This document shows, one piece after another, positions 45,691 to 59,090 of a stretch of 64,000 nucleotides of DNA (position 1 is the first letter of the stretch; the number at the start of each line of letters is the position of its first letter). The DNA is taken from the NCBI GenBank assembly GCA_964036275.1, contig OZ038434.1, positions 17,969,879 to 18,033,878 on the forward strand, in the 5' to 3' direction. The notes beneath the pieces were generated by a model. That model was not told the origin of the DNA. It searched no databases and saw nothing but the letters and a program-made list of their open reading frames with translations. Source of the stretch: Litoditis marina. Lineage: Eukaryota; Nematoda; Chromadorea; Rhabditida; Rhabditidae. A program made the position numbers and the translations under genes.

Positions 45691-48125
45691 CGACATATTT
45701 ATCTTCTCATCACCACAAATACAGAAAACTGAATAGAAGTATTGTTAGAGAAGGTTCCAGAGCATCAGTTCACTACAGTAATTTGTTCATGTTTAGACAA
45801 CTCTATTTCACCCTCACATGCGTGTACTGATCGACGTATCGCATCCGAACTCCGCAGAAACCTCAAGACATCTTTATATTCTCAACACCACAAATACAGA
45901 AAACTGAATAAACGTATTGTTAGAGCAGGTTCCAGAGCATCAGTTCACTACAGTAATTCGTTCATGTTTAGACAACTCTATTTCACCCTCACGTGCGTGT
46001 ACTGACTGACGTTTCCCATCCGAAATCCGCAGAAACCTCAAGACATCTTAATATTCTCAACACACGAATACAGAAAACTGAATAAACGTATTGTTAGAGA
46101 AGGTTCCAGAGCATCAGTTCACTACAGTAATTCGTTCATGTTTAGACAACTCTATTTCACCCTCACGTGCGTGTACTGACTGACGTATCGCATCCGAAAT
46201 CCGCAGAAACCTCACGACATATTTATCTTCTCATCACCACAAATACAGAAAACTGAATAGAAGTATTGTTAGAGAAGGTTCCAGAGCATCAGTTCACTAC
46301 AGTAATTTGTTCATGTTTAGACAACTCTATTTCACCCTCACATGCGTGTACTGATCGACGTATCGCATCCGAACTCCGCAGAAACCTCAAGACATCTTTA
46401 TATTCTCAACACCACAAATACAGAAAACTGAATAAAAATATTGTTAGAAAAGGTTCCAGATCATCAATTCACTACAGTAATTTGTTCATGTTTAGACAAC
46501 TCTATTTCACCCTCACATGCGTGTACTGATCGACGTATCGCATCCGAACTCCGCAGAAACCTCAACACATCTTTATATTCTCAACACCACAAATACAGAA
46601 AACTGAATAAAAATATTGTTAGAGAAGTTTCCAAAGCATCAGTTCACTACAGTAATTCGTTCATGTTTGGACAACTCAATTTCACCCTTACGTGCGTCTA
46701 CTGATCGACGTATCGCATCCGAAATCCGCAGAAACCTCAAGACACCTCTATATTCTCAACACCACACATACAGAAAACTGAATAAAAGTGTTGTTAGAGA
46801 AGGTTCCAGAGCATCAGTTAACTACAGTAATTCGTTCATGTTTAGACAACTCTATTTCACCCTCACGTGCGTGTACTGACTGACGTATCGCATCCGAAAT
46901 CCGCAGAAACCTCAAGACATCTTAATATTCTCAACACACGAATACAGAAAACTGAATAAACGTATTGTTAGAGAAGGTTCCAGAGCATCAGTTAACTACA
47001 GTAATTCGTTCATGTTTAGACAACTCTATTTCACCCTCACGTGCGTGTACTGACTGACGTTTCGCATCCGAAATCCGCAGAAACCTCAAGACATCTTAAT
47101 ATTCTCAACACACGAATACAGAAAACTGAATAAACGTATTGTTAGAGAAGGTTCCAGAGCATCAGTTCACTACAGTAATTCGTTCATGTTTAGACAACTG
47201 TATTTCACCCTCACGTGCGTGTACTGACTGACGTATCGCATCCGAAATCCGCAGAAACCTCACGACATATTTATCTTCTCATCACCACAAATACAGAAAA
47301 CTGAATAAAAGTATTGTTAGAGAAGGTGCCAGAGGATCAGTTCACTACAGTAATTTGTTCATGTTTAGACAACTCTATTTCACCCTCGCGTGCGTGTACT
47401 GACCGACGTATCGCATCCGAAATCCGCAGAAACCTCAAGACATCTTTATATTCTCAACACCACAAATACAGCAAACTGAATAAAAGTATTGTTAGAGAAG
47501 GTTCCAGAGCATCAGTTCACTACAGTAATTCGTTCATGTTTAGACAACTATATTTCACCCTCGCGTGCGTGTACTGACCGACGTATCGCATCCGAAATCC
47601 GCAGAAACCTCAAGACATCTTTATATTCTCAACACCACAAATACAGCAAACTGAATAAAAGTATTGTTAGAGAAGGTTCCAGAGCATCAGTTCACTACAG
47701 TAATTCGTTCATGTTTAGACAACTCTATTTCACCCTCACGTGCGTGTACTGACCGACGTATCGCATCCGAAATCCGCAGAAACCTCACGACATCTTTATC
47801 TTCTCATTACCACAATACAGAAAACTGAATAAAAGTATTGTTAGAGAAGGTTCCAGATCATCAGTTCCCTACAGTAATTCGTTCATGTTTGGACATCTCT
47901 ATTTCACCCTCACATGCGTGTACTGACCGACGTATCGCATCCGAAATCCGCAAAAACCTCAAGACATCTTTATATTATCAACACACGAATACAGAAAACT
48001 GAATAAACGTATTGTTAGAGAAGGTTTCAGAGCATCAGTTCACTACATTAATTCATTCATGTTTAGACAACTCTATTTCACCCTCACGTGCGTGTACTGA
48101 CTGACGTATCGCATCCGAAATCCGC

Positions 48126-48132
48126 AGAAACT
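48126..48132. repeat. Junction of 175-bp and 160-bp arrays
   Basis: Satellite sequence TCCGCAGAAAC passes directly to TGTTTTCAACATCC of the 160-bp repeat. Both repeats contain AGAAA at the corresponding point (CGCAGAAACC and GAAGAAATG), so the junction shows 5-bp microhomology plus one extra C. Confidence 0.8.
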
Positions 48133-48820
48133 GTTTTCAACATCCTTGAGGACAAAAAGTGGAGAGATTGTCCAATTTTTGTCCCGAGGTAATGTTTTCA
48201 ACATCCTTGAGGACAAAAGATGGACAGATTGTCCAGTTGGTTTCCTGAAGACAAAAAGTAAACAGGTTGTCCAATTTTTGTCCCGAAGAAATGTTTTCAA
48301 CATCCTTGGGGACAGAAAGTGGACAGATTGTCCAATTTTTGTCCCAAGTCAATGTTTTCAACATCCTTGAGGACAAAAGGTGGACAGATTGTCCAGTTGG
48401 TTTCCTGAAGACAAAAAGTAAACAGGTTGTCCAATTTTTGTCCCGAAGAAATGTTTTCAACATCCTTGGGGACAGAAAGTGGACAGATTGTCCAATTTTT
48501 GTCCCAAGGTAATGTTTTCAACATCCTTGAGGACAAAAGGTGGACAGATTGTCCAGTTGGTTTCCTGAAGACAAAAAGTGAACAGGTCGTCCAATTTTTG
48601 TCCCGAGGAAATGTTTTCAACATCCTTGAGGACAAAAAGTGAACAGATTGTCCAATTTTTGTCCCGAGGTAATGTTTTCAACATCCTTGAGGACAAAAGG
48701 TGGGCATTGTCCAGTCCAGTTGGTTTCCTGAAGACAACAAGTAAACAGGTTGTCCAATTTTTGTCCCGAGGAAAGTTTTTTCAATATCCTTGAGGACAAA
48801 AAGTGGACAGATTGTCCAGT

Positions 48821-49062
48821 TTGGCCGAGTGGTCAAGTGGTTAGCGTTCGGCTGTCGCTCCACAGACCTGGGTTCGATCCCCGCTCGCCGCGGTATCTGT
48901 CTGGCGGACCGCATGAGCTGGTTACAAAGCTCACCCATGCCTATCTCCACCCCTCTACGGACAGTCCTTCTACGGTTGATATATGATTTGTGTGTGATTA
49001 TGTAATTTTCTCAATAAAGCACACGGCTGAAATAGTTGCCGTAAAAGATTATTATTATATTG
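48821..49062 (+). mobile_element. tRNA-derived SINE, copy 1
   Basis: The 5' part has a pol III A box TGGCCGAGTGG and B box GGTTCGATCCC about 50 bp apart. An unrelated body follows, from about CGGTATCTGTCTGGCGGACC, with AATAAA near 49013 and an ATT-rich 3' tail (ATTATTATTATATT). The acceptor ends do not pair, so it is not a functional tRNA. The flanks are repeat halves ...GATTGTCCAG and GTTTCCTGAAGAC. Confidence 0.88.
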
Positions 49063-50930
49063 TTTCCTGAAGACAAAAAGTAAACAGGTTGTCCAATTTT
49101 TGTCCCGAGGAAAGTTTTTCAATATCCTTGAGGACAAAAGGTGGACAGATTGTCCAATTTTTGTCCCGAGGTAATGTTTTCAACATCCTTGAGGACAAAA
49201 GATGGACAGATTGTCCAGTTGGTTTCCTGAAGACAAAAAGTAAACAGGTTGTCCAATTTTTGTCCCGAAGAAATGTTTTCAACATCCTTGGGGACAGAAA
49301 GTGGACAGATTGTCCAATTTTTGTCCCAAGGTAATGTTTTCAACATCCTTGAGGACAAAAGGTGGACAGATTGTCCAGTTGGTTTCCTGAAGACAAAAAG
49401 TAAACAGGTTGTCCAATTTTTGTCCCGAAGAAATGTTTTCAACATCCTCGGGGACAGAAAGTGGACAGATTGTCCAATTTTTGTCCCAAGGTAATGTTTT
49501 CAACATCCTTGAGGACAAAAGGTGGACAGATTGTCCAGTTGGTTTCCTGAAGACAAAAAGTGAACAGGTCGTCCAATTTTTGTCCCGAGGAAATGTTTTC
49601 AACATCCTTGAGGACAAAAAGTGAACAGATTGTCCAATTTTTGTCCCGAGGTAATGTTTTCAACATCCTTGAGGACAAAAGGTGGACAGATTGTCCAGTC
49701 CAGTTGGTTTCCTGAAGACAAAAAGTAAACAGGTTGTCCAATTTTTGTCCCGAGGAAAGTTTTTCAATATCCTTGAGGACAAAAGGTGGACAGATTGTCC
49801 AATTTTTGTCCCGAGGTAATGTTTTCAACATCCTTGAGGACAAAAGATGGACAGATTGTCCAGTTGGTTTCCTGAAGACAAAAAGTAAACAGGTTGTCCA
49901 ATTTTTGTCCCGAAGAAATGTTTTCAACATCCTTGGGGACAGAAAGTGGACAGATTGTCCAATTTTTGTCCCAAGGTAATGTTTTCAACATCCTTGAGGA
50001 CAAAAGGTGGACAGATTGTCCAGTTGGTTTCCTGAAGACAAAAAGTAAACAGGTTGTCCAATTTTTGTCCCGAAGAAATGTTTTCAACATCCTTGGGGAC
50101 AGAAAGTGGACAGATTGTCCAATTTTTGTCCCAAGGTAATGTTTTCAACATCCTTGAGGACAAAAGGTGGACAGATTGTCCAGTTGGTTTCCTGAAGACA
50201 AAAAGTAAACAGGTTGTCCAATTTTTGTCCCGAAGAAATGTTTTCAACATCCTTGGGGACAGAAAGTGGACAGATTGTCCAATTTTTGTCCCAAGGTAAT
50301 GTTTTCAACATCCTTGAGGACAAAAGGTGGACAGATTGTCCAGTTGGTTTCCTGAAGACAAAAAGTAAACAGGTTGTCCAATTTTTGTCCCGAAGAAATG
50401 TTTTCAACATCCTTGGGGACAGAAAGTGGACAGATTGTCCAATTTTTGTCCCAAGTCAATGTTTTCAACATCCTTGAGGACAAAAGGTGGACAGATTGTC
50501 CAGTTGGTTTCCTGAAGACAAAAAGTAAACAGGTTGTCCAATTTTTGTCCCGAAGAAATGTTTTCAACATCCTTGGGGACAGAAAGTGGACAGATTGTCC
50601 AATTTTTGTCCCAAGGTAATGTTTTCAACATCCTTGAGGACAAAAAGGTGGACAGATTGTCCAGTTGGTTTCCTGAAGACAAAAAGTGAAACAGGTCGTC
50701 CAATTTTTGTCCCGAGGAAATGTTTTCAACATCCTTGAGGACAAAAAGTGAACAGATTGTCCAATTTTTGTCCCGAGGTAATGTTTTCAACATCCTTGAG
50801 GACAAAAGGTGGGCATTGTCCAGTCCAGTTGGTTTCCTGAAGACAACAAGTAAACAGGTTTGTCCAATTTTTGTCCCGAGGAAAGTTTTTTCAATATCCT
50901 TGAGGACAAAAAGTGGACAGATTGTCCAGT

Positions 50931-51172
50931 TTGGCCGAGTGGTCAAGTGGTTAGCGTTCGGCTGTCGCTCCACAGACCTGGGTTCGATCCCCGCTCGCCG
51001 CGGTATCTGTCTGGCGGACCGCATGAGCTGGTTACAAAGCTCACCCATGCCTATCTCCACCCCTCTACGGACAGTCCTTCTACGGTTGATATATGATTTG
51101 TGTGTGATTATGTAATTTTCTCAATAATGCACACGGCTGAAATAGTTGCCGTAAAAGATTATTATTATATTG
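50931..51172 (+). mobile_element. tRNA-derived SINE, copy 2
   Basis: Nearly identical to copy 1, with the same A and B boxes, tail and insertion point. It differs at TCAATAATGC where copy 1 has TCAATAAAGC. Preceded by the same CCAGTCCAGTTGG and GACAACAAG variant unit as copy 1. Confidence 0.88.
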
Positions 51173-53201
51173 TTTCCTGAAGACAAAAAGTAAACAGGCT
51201 GTCCAATTTTTGTCCCGAGGAAAGTTTTTCAATATCCTTGAGGACAAAAGGTGGACAGATTGTCCAATTTTTGTCCCGAGGTAATGTTTTCAACATCCTT
51301 GAGGACAAAAGATGGACAGATTGTCCAGTTGGTTTCCTGAAGACAAAAAGTAAACAGGTTGTCCAATTTTTGTCCCGAAGAAATGTTTTCAACATCCTTG
51401 GGGACAGAAAGTGGACAGATTGTCCAATTTTTGTCCCAAGGTAATGTTTTCAACATCCTTGAGGACAAAAGGTGGACAGATTGTCCAGTTGGTTTCCTGA
51501 AGACAAAAAGTAAACAGGTTGTCCAATTTTTGTCCCGAAGAAATGTTTTCAACATCCTCGGGGACAGAAGTGGACAGATTGTCCAATTTTTGTCCCAAGG
51601 TAATGTTTTCAACATCCTTGAGGACAAAAGGTGGACAGATTGTCCAGTTGGTTTCCTGAAGACAAAAAGTGAACAGGTCGTCCAATTTTTGTCCCGAGGA
51701 AATGTTTTCAACATCCTTGAGGACAAAAAGTGAACAGATTGTCCAATTTTTGTCCCGAGGTAATGTTTTCAACATCCTTGAGGACAAAAAGGTGGACAGA
51801 TTGTCCAGTCCAGTTGTTTCCTGAAGACAAAAAGTAAACAGGTTGTCCAATTTTTGTCCCCGAGGAAAGTTTTTCAATATCCTTGAGGACAAAAGGTGGA
51901 CAGATTGTCCAATTTTTGTCCCGAGGTAATGTTTTCAACATCCTTGAGGACAAAAGATGGACAGATTGTCCAGTTGGTTTCCTGAAGACAAAAAGTAAAC
52001 AGGTTGTCCAATTTTTGTCCCGAAGAAATGTTTTCAACATCCTTGGGGACAGAAAGTGGACAGATTGTCCAATTTTTGTCCCAAGGTAATGTTTTCAACA
52101 TCCTTGAGGACAAAAGGTGGACAGATTGTCCAGTTGGTTTCCTGAAGACAAAAAGTAAACAGGTTGTCCAATTTTTGTCCGAAGAAATGTTTTTCAACAT
52201 CCTTGGGGACAGAAAGTGGACAGATTGTCCAATTTTTGTCCCAAGGTAATGTTTTCAACATCCTTGAGGACAAAAGGTGGACAGATTGTCCAGTTGGTTT
52301 CCTGAAGACAAAAAGTAAACAGGTTGTCCAATTTTTGTCCCGAAGAAATGTTTTCAACATCCTTGGGGACAGAAAGTGGACAGATTGTCCAATTTTTGTC
52401 CCAAGGTCAATGTTTTCAACATCCTTGAGGACAAAAGGTGGACAGATTGTCCAGTTGGTTTCCTGAAGACAAAAAAGTAAACAGGTGTCCAATTTTTGTC
52501 CCGAAGAAATGTTTTCAACATCCTTGGGGACAGAAAGTGGACAGATTGTCCAATTTTTGTCCCAAGGTAATGTTTTCAACATCCTTGAGGACAAAAGGTG
52601 GACAGATTGTCCAGTTGGTTTCCTGAAGACAAAAAGTGAACAGGTCGTCCAATTTTTGTCCCGAGAGAAATGTTTTCAACATCCTTGAGGACAAAAAGTG
52701 AACAGATTGTCCAATTTTTGTCCCGAGGTAATGTTTTCAACATCCTTGAGGACAAAAGGTGGACAGATTGTCCAGTTGGTTTCCTGAAGACAAAAAGTAA
52801 ACAGGTTGTCCAATTTTTGTCCCGAAGAAATGTTTTCAACATCCTTGGGACAGAAAGTGGACAGATTGTCCAATTTTTGTCCCAAGGTAATGTTTTCAAC
52901 ATCCTTGAGGACAAAAGGTGGACAGATTGTCGTCCAGTTGGTTTCCTGAAGACAAAAAGTGAACAGGTCGTCCAATTTTTGTCCCGAGGAAATGTTTTCA
53001 ACATCCTTGAGGACAAAAAGTGAACAGATTGTCCAATTTTTGTCCCGAGGTAATGTTTTCAACATCCTTGAGGACAAAAGGTGGACAGATTGTCCAGTCA
53101 GTTGGTTTCCTGAAGACAAAAAGTAAACAGGTTGTCCAATTTTTGTCCCGAGGAAAGTTTTTTCAATATCCTTGAGGACAAAAAGTGGACAGATTGTCCA
53201 G

Positions 53202-53445
53202 TTTGGCCGAGTGGTCAAGTGGTTAGCGTTCGGCTGTTCGCTCCACAGACCTGGGTTCGATCCCCGCTCGCCGCGGTATCTGTCTGGCGGACCGCAATGA
53301 GCTGGTTACAAAGCTCACCCTGCCTATCTCCACCCCTCTACGGACAGTCCTTCTACGGTTGATATATGATTTGTGTGTGATTATGTAATTTTCTCAATAA
53401 AGCACACGGCTGAAATAGTTGCCGTAAAAGATTATTATTATATTG
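53202..53445 (+). mobile_element. tRNA-derived SINE, copy 3
   Basis: Same element and insertion point. Small indels include an extra T in GGCTGTTCGCTCC, an extra A in CCGCAATGAGC and CCCTGCC where copy 1 has CCCATGCC. Confidence 0.87.
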
Positions 53446-55160
53446 TTTCCTGAAGACAAAAAGTAAACAGGTTGTCCAATTTTTGTCCCGAGGAAAGTTT
53501 TTCAATATCCTTGAGGACAAAAGGTGGACAGATTGTCCAATTTTTGTCCCGAGGTAATGTTTTCAACATCCTTGAGGACAAAAAGATGGACAGATTGTCC
53601 AGTTGGTTTCCTGAAGACAAAAAGTAAACAGGTTGTCCAATTTTTGTCCCGAAGAAATGTTTTCAACATCCTTGGGGACAGAAAGTGGACAGATTGTCCA
53701 ATTTTTGTCCAAGGTAATGTTTTCAACATCCTTGAGGACAAAAGGTGGACAGATTGTCCAGTTGGTTTCCTGAAGACAAAAAGTAAACAGGTTGTCCAAA
53801 TTTTTGTCCCGAAGAAATGTTTTCAACATCCTCGGGGACAGAAAGTGGACAGATTGTCCAATTTTTGTCCCAAGGTAATGTTTTCAACATCCTTGAGGAC
53901 AAAAGGTGGACAGATTGTCCAGTTGGATTCTCTGAAGACAAAAAGTGAACAGGTCGTCCAATTTTTGTCCCGAGGAAATGTTTTCAACATCCTTGAGGAC
54001 AAAAAGTGAACAGATTGTCCAATTTTTGTCCCGAGGTAATGTTTTCAACATCCTTGAGGACAAAAGGTGGACAGATTGTCCAGTCCAGTTGGTTTCCTGA
54101 AGACAAAAAAGTAAACAGGTTGTCCAATTAATTTGTCCCGAGGAAAGTTTTTTCAATATCCTTGAGGACAAAAGGTGGACAGATTGTCCAATTTTTGTCC
54201 CGAGGTAATGTTTTTCAACATCCTTGAGGACAAAAGATGGACAGATTGTCCAGTTGGTTTCCTGAAGACAAAAAAGTAAACAGGTTGTCCAATTTTTTGT
54301 CCCGAAGAAATGTTTTCAACATCCTTGGGGACAGAAAGTGGACAGATTGTCCAATTTTTTGTCCCAAGGTAATGTTTTCAACATCCTTGAGGACAAAAGG
54401 TGGACAGATTGTCAGTTGGTTTCCTGAAGACAAAAAGTAAACAGGTTGTCCAATTTTTGTCCCGAAGAAATGTTTTCAACATCCTTGGGGACAGAAAGTG
54501 GACAGATTGTCCAATTTTTGTCCCAAGGTAATGTTTTCAACATCCTTGAGGACAAAAGGTGGACAGATTGTCCAGTTGGTTTCCTGAAGACAAAAAGTAA
54601 ACAGGTTGTCCAATTTTTGTCCCGAAGAAATGTTTTCAACATCCTTGGGGACAGAAAGTGGACAGATTGTCCAATTTTTGTCCCAAGTCAATGTTTTCAA
54701 CATCCTTGAGGACAAAAGGTGGACAGATTGGTCCAGTTGGTTTCCTGAAGACAAAAAGTAAACAGGTTGTCCAATTTTTGTCCCGAAGAAATGTTTTCAA
54801 CATCCTTGGGGACAGAAAGTGGACAGATTGTCCAATTTTATGTCCCAAGGTAATGTTTTCAACATCCTTGAGGACAAAAGGTGGACAGATTGTCCAGTTG
54901 GGTTTCCTGAAGACAAAAAGTGAACAGGTCGTCCAATTTTTGTCCCGAGGAAATGTTTTCAACATCCTTGAGGACAAAAAAGTGAACAGATTGTCCAATT
55001 TTGTCCCGAGGTAATGTTTTCAACATCCTTGAGGACAAAAGGTGGGCATTGTCCAGTCAGTTGGTTTCCTGAAGACAACAAGTAAACAGGTTGTCCAATT
55101 TTTGTCCCGAGGAAAGTTTTTTCAATATCCTTGAGGACAAAAAGTGGACAGATTGTCCAG

Positions 55161-55403
55161 TTTGGCCGAGTGGTCAAGTGGTTAGCGTTCGGCTGTCGCT
55201 CCACAGACCTGGGTTCGATCCCCGCTCGCCGCGGTATCTGTCTGGCGGACCGCATGAGCTGGTTACAAAGCTCACCCATGCCTATCTCCACCCCTCTACG
55301 GACAGTCCTTCTACGGTTGATATATGATTTGTGTGTGATTATGTAATTTTCTCAATAATGCACACGGCTGAAATAGTTGCCGTAAAAGATTATTATTATA
55401 TTG
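55161..55403 (+). mobile_element. tRNA-derived SINE, copy 4
   Basis: Same element and insertion point. It carries TCAATAATGC, as in copies 2 and 5. Confidence 0.87.
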
Positions 55404-56466
55404 TTTCCTGAAGACAAAAAGTAAACAGGTTGTCCAATTTTTTGTCCCGAGGAAAGTTTTTCAATATCCTTGAGGACAAAAGGTGGACAGATTGTCCAAT
55501 TTTTGTCCCGAGGTAATGTTTTCAACATCCTTGAGGACAAAAGATGGACAGATTGTCCAGTTGGTTTCCTGAAGACAAAAAGTAAACAGGTTGTCCAATT
55601 TTTGTCCCGAAGAAATGTTTTCAACATCCTTGGGGACAGAAAGTGGACAGATTGTCCAATTTTTGTCCCAAGGTAATGTTTTCAACATCCTTGAGGACAA
55701 AAGGTGGACAGATTGTCCAGTTGGTTCCTGAAGACAAAAAGTAAACAGGTTGTCCAATTTTTGTCCCGAAGAAATGTTTTCAACATCCTTGGGGACAGAA
55801 AGTGGACAGATTGTCCAATTTTTGTCCCAAGGTAATGTTTTCAACATCCTTGAGGACAAAAGGTGGACAGATTGTCCAGTTGGTTTCCTGAAGACAAAAA
55901 GTAAACAGGTTGTCCAATTTTTGTCCCGAAGAAATGTTTTCAACATCCTTGGGGACAGAAAGTGGACAGATTGTCCAATTTTCTGTCCCAAGTCAATGTT
56001 TTTCAACATCCTTGAGAACAAAAGGTGGACAGATTGTCCAGTTGGTTTCCTGAAGACAAAAAGTAAACAGGTTGTCCAATTTTTGTCCGAAGAAATGTTT
56101 TCAACATCCTTGGGGACAGAAAGTGGACAGATTGTCCAATTTTTGTCCCAAGGTAATGTTTTCAACATCCTTGAGGACAAAAGGTGGACAGATTGTCCAG
56201 TTGGTTTCCTGAAGACAAAAAGTGAACAGGTCGTCCAATTTTTGTCCCGAGGAAATGTTTTCAACATCCTTGAGGACAAAAAGTGAACAGATTGTCCAAT
56301 TTTTTGTCCCGAGGTAATGTTTTTCAACATCCTTGAGGACAAAAGGTGGGCATTGTCCAGTCCAGTTGGTTTCCTGAAGACAACAAAGTAAACAGGTTGT
56401 CCAATTTTTGTCCCGAGGAAAGTTTTTTCAATATCCTTGAGGACAAAAAGTGGACAGATTGTCCAG

Positions 56467-56712
56467 TTTGGCCGAGTGGTCAAGTGTTAGCGTTCGGCTG
56501 TCGCTCGCACAGACCTGGGTTCGATCCCCGCTCGCCGCAAGGTATCTGTCTGGCGGACCGCATGAGCTGGTTACAAAAGCTCACCCATGCCTATCTCCAC
56601 CCCTCTACGGACAGTCCTTCTACGGTTGATATATGATTTGTGTGTGATTATGTAATTTTCTCAATAATGCACACGGCTGAAATAGTTGCCGTAAAAGATT
56701 ATTATTATATTG
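56467..56712 (+). mobile_element. tRNA-derived SINE, copy 5
   Basis: Same element and insertion point, with one-base indels (CAAGTGTTAGC, TCGCTCGCACAG, GCCGCAAGG, ACAAAAGC). Carries TCAATAATGC. Confidence 0.86.
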
Positions 56713-59090
56713 TTTCCTGAAGACAAAAAGTAAACAGAGTTGTCCAATTTTTGTCCCGAGGAAAGTTTTTCAATATCCTTGAGGACAAAAGGTGGACAGA
56801 TTGTCCAATTTTTGGTCCCGAGGTAATGTTTTCAACATCCTTGAGGACAAGAAGATGGACAGATTGTCCAGTTGGTTTCCTGAAGACAAAAAGTAAACAG
56901 GTTGTCCAATTTTTGTCCCGAAGAAATGTTTTCAACATCCTTGGGGACAGAAAGTGGACAGATTGTCCAATTTTGTCCCAAGGTAATGTTTTCAACATCC
57001 TTGAGGACAAAAGGTGGACAGATTGTCCAGTTGGTTTCCTGAAGACAAAAGTAAACAGGTTGTCCAATTTTTGTCCGAAGAAATGTTTTCAACATCCTCG
57101 GGGACAGAAAGTGGACAGATTGTCCAATTTTTGTCCCAAGGTAATGTTTTCAACATCCTTGAGAGACAAAAAGGTGGGACAGATTGTCCAGTTGGTTTCC
57201 TGAAGACAAAAAGTGAACAGGTCGTCCAATTTTGTCCCGAGGAAATGTTTTCAACATCCTTGAGGACAAAAAGTGAACAGATTGTCCAATTTTTGTCCCG
57301 AAGTAATGTTTTCAACATCCTTGAGGACAAAAGGTGGACAGATTGTCCAGTCCAGTTGGTTTCCTGAAGACAAAAAGTAAACAGGTTGTCCAATTTTTGT
57401 CCCGAGGAAAGTTTTTCAATATCCTTGAGGACAAAAGGTGGACAGATTGTCCAATTTTTGTCCCGAGGTAATGTTTTCAACATCCTTGAGGACAAAAGAT
57501 GGACAGATTGTCCAGTTGGTTTCCTGAAGACAAAAAGTAAACAGGTTGTCCAATTTTCTGTCCCGAAGAAATGTTTTCAACATCCTTGGGGACAGAAAGT
57601 GGGACAGATTGTCCAATTTTTGTCCCAAGGTAATGTTTTCAACATCCTTGAGGACAAAAGGTGGACAGATTGTCCAGTTGGTTTCCTGAAGACAAAAAGT
57701 AAACAGGTTGTCCAATTTTTGTCCCGAAGAAATGTTTTCAACATCCTCGGGGACAGAAAGTGGACAGATTGTCCAAATTTTTGTCCCAAGGTAATGTTTT
57801 CAACATTCCTTGAGGACAAAAGGTGGACAGATTGTCCAGTTGGTTTCCTGAAGACAAAAAGTGAACAGGTCGTCCAATTTTTGTCCCGAGGAAATGTTTT
57901 CAACATCCTTGAGGACAAAAAGTGAACAGATTGTCCAATTTTTGTCCCGAGGTAATGTTTTTCAACATCCTTGAGGACAAAAGGTGGACAGATTGTCCAG
58001 TCCAGTTGGTTTCCTGAAGACAAAAAGTAAACAGGTTGTCCAATTTTATGTCCCGAGGAGAAAGTTTTTCAATATCCTTGAGGACAAAAGGTGGACAGAT
58101 TGTCCAATTTTTGTCCCGAGGTAATGTTTTCAACATCCTTGAGGACAAAAGATGGACAGATTGTCCAGTTGGTTTCCTGAAGACAAAAAGTAAACAGGTT
58201 GTCCAATTTTTGTCCCGAAGAAATGTTTTCAACATCCTTGGGGACAGAAAGTGGACAGATTGTTGTCCAATTTTTGTCCCAAGGTAATGTTTTCAACATC
58301 CTTGAGGACAAAAGGTGGACAGATTGTCCAGTTGGTTTCCTGAAGACAAAAAGTAAACAGGTTGTCCAATTTTTGTCCCGAAGAAATGTTTTCAACATCC
58401 TTGGGGACAGAAAAGTGGACAGATTGTCCAATTTTTGTCCCAAGGTAATGTTTTCAACATCCTTGAGGACAAAAGGTGGACAGATTGTCCAGTTGGTTTC
58501 CTGAAGACAAAGAAGTAAACAGGTTGTCCAATTTTTGTCCCGAAGAAATGTTTTCAACATCCTTGGGGACAGAAAGTGGACAGATTGTCCAATTTTTGTC
58601 CCAAGTCAATGTTTTCAACATCCTCGAGGACAAAAGGTGGACAGATTGTCCAGTTGGTTTCCTGAAGACAAAAAGTAAACAGGTTGTCCAATTTTTGTCC
58701 CGAAGAAATGTTTTCAACATCCTTGGGGACAGAAAGTGGACAGATTGTCCAATTTTTGTCCCAAGGTAATGTTTTCAACATCCTTGAGGACAAAAGGTGG
58801 ACAGATTGTCCAGTTGGTTTCCTGAAGACAAAAAGTGAACAGGTCGTCCAATTTTTTGTCCCGAGGAAATGTTTTCAACATCCTTGAGGACAAAAAGTGA
58901 ACAGATTGTCCAATTTTTGTCCCGAGGTAATGTTTTCAACATCCTTGAGGACAAAAGGTGGGCAATTGTCCAGTCCAGTTGGTTTCCTGAAGACAACAAG
59001 TAAACAGGTTGTCCAATTTTTGTCCCGAGGAAAGTTTTTTCAATATCCTTGAGGACAAAAAGTGGACAGATTGTCTCCAGTTTGGCCGAG

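Larger units (their letters stand above)
36351..48131 (+). repeat. 175-bp satellite array, block 2 (about 67 units, inverted)
   Basis: Same 175-bp monomer as block 1, reverse-complemented. Units here read GGTTCCAGAGCATCAGTTC, CATGTTTAGACAACTC, GTACTGACCGACGTATCGC and ACAGAAAACTGAATAAAAG. Divergence between neighbours is higher than in much of block 1, with one- or two-base deletions (for example ACACACGAATAC). The block-1 subfamily with TTTTTTGCGG/GTCGTTCAG was not seen here. AATAAA occurs in nearly every unit on the + strand. Confidence 0.98.

Noticed and set aside
10434..48131. More than 150 recurring 87-codon open frames (begin LDKVPDHQ or LEKVPEHQ) in the 175-bp satellite
   Set aside because: The period of 175 is not divisible by 3, so each frame spans 1.5 units reading the same DNA in two frames. 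The starts are TTG, not ATG, and the frames overlap by 89 nt unit after unit. There is no protein-family resemblance.
10356..48131. CENP-B box in the 175-bp monomer
   Set aside because: I compared TTCG-containing stretches (TTTCGGATGCGATACG, ATTCGTTCATGTTTAG) with NTTCGNNNNANNCGGGN on both strands; none fits.
48821..48895. Functional tRNA gene
   Set aside because: The A and B boxes are intact, but the acceptor ends do not pair and the sequence continues into a SINE body with an ATT-rich tail. Identical copies occur at repeat-locked positions.
50404..51060. 218-codon minus-strand open frame
   Set aside because: Made of the 160-bp repeat and the SINE read antisense. Its length reflects frame-resetting indels.
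55461..56483. 340-codon minus-strand open frame, longest in the window
   Set aside because: Lies in the indel-rich 160-bp array. The translation is the repeat in alternating frames, with no conserved domain and no independent start or splice signals.
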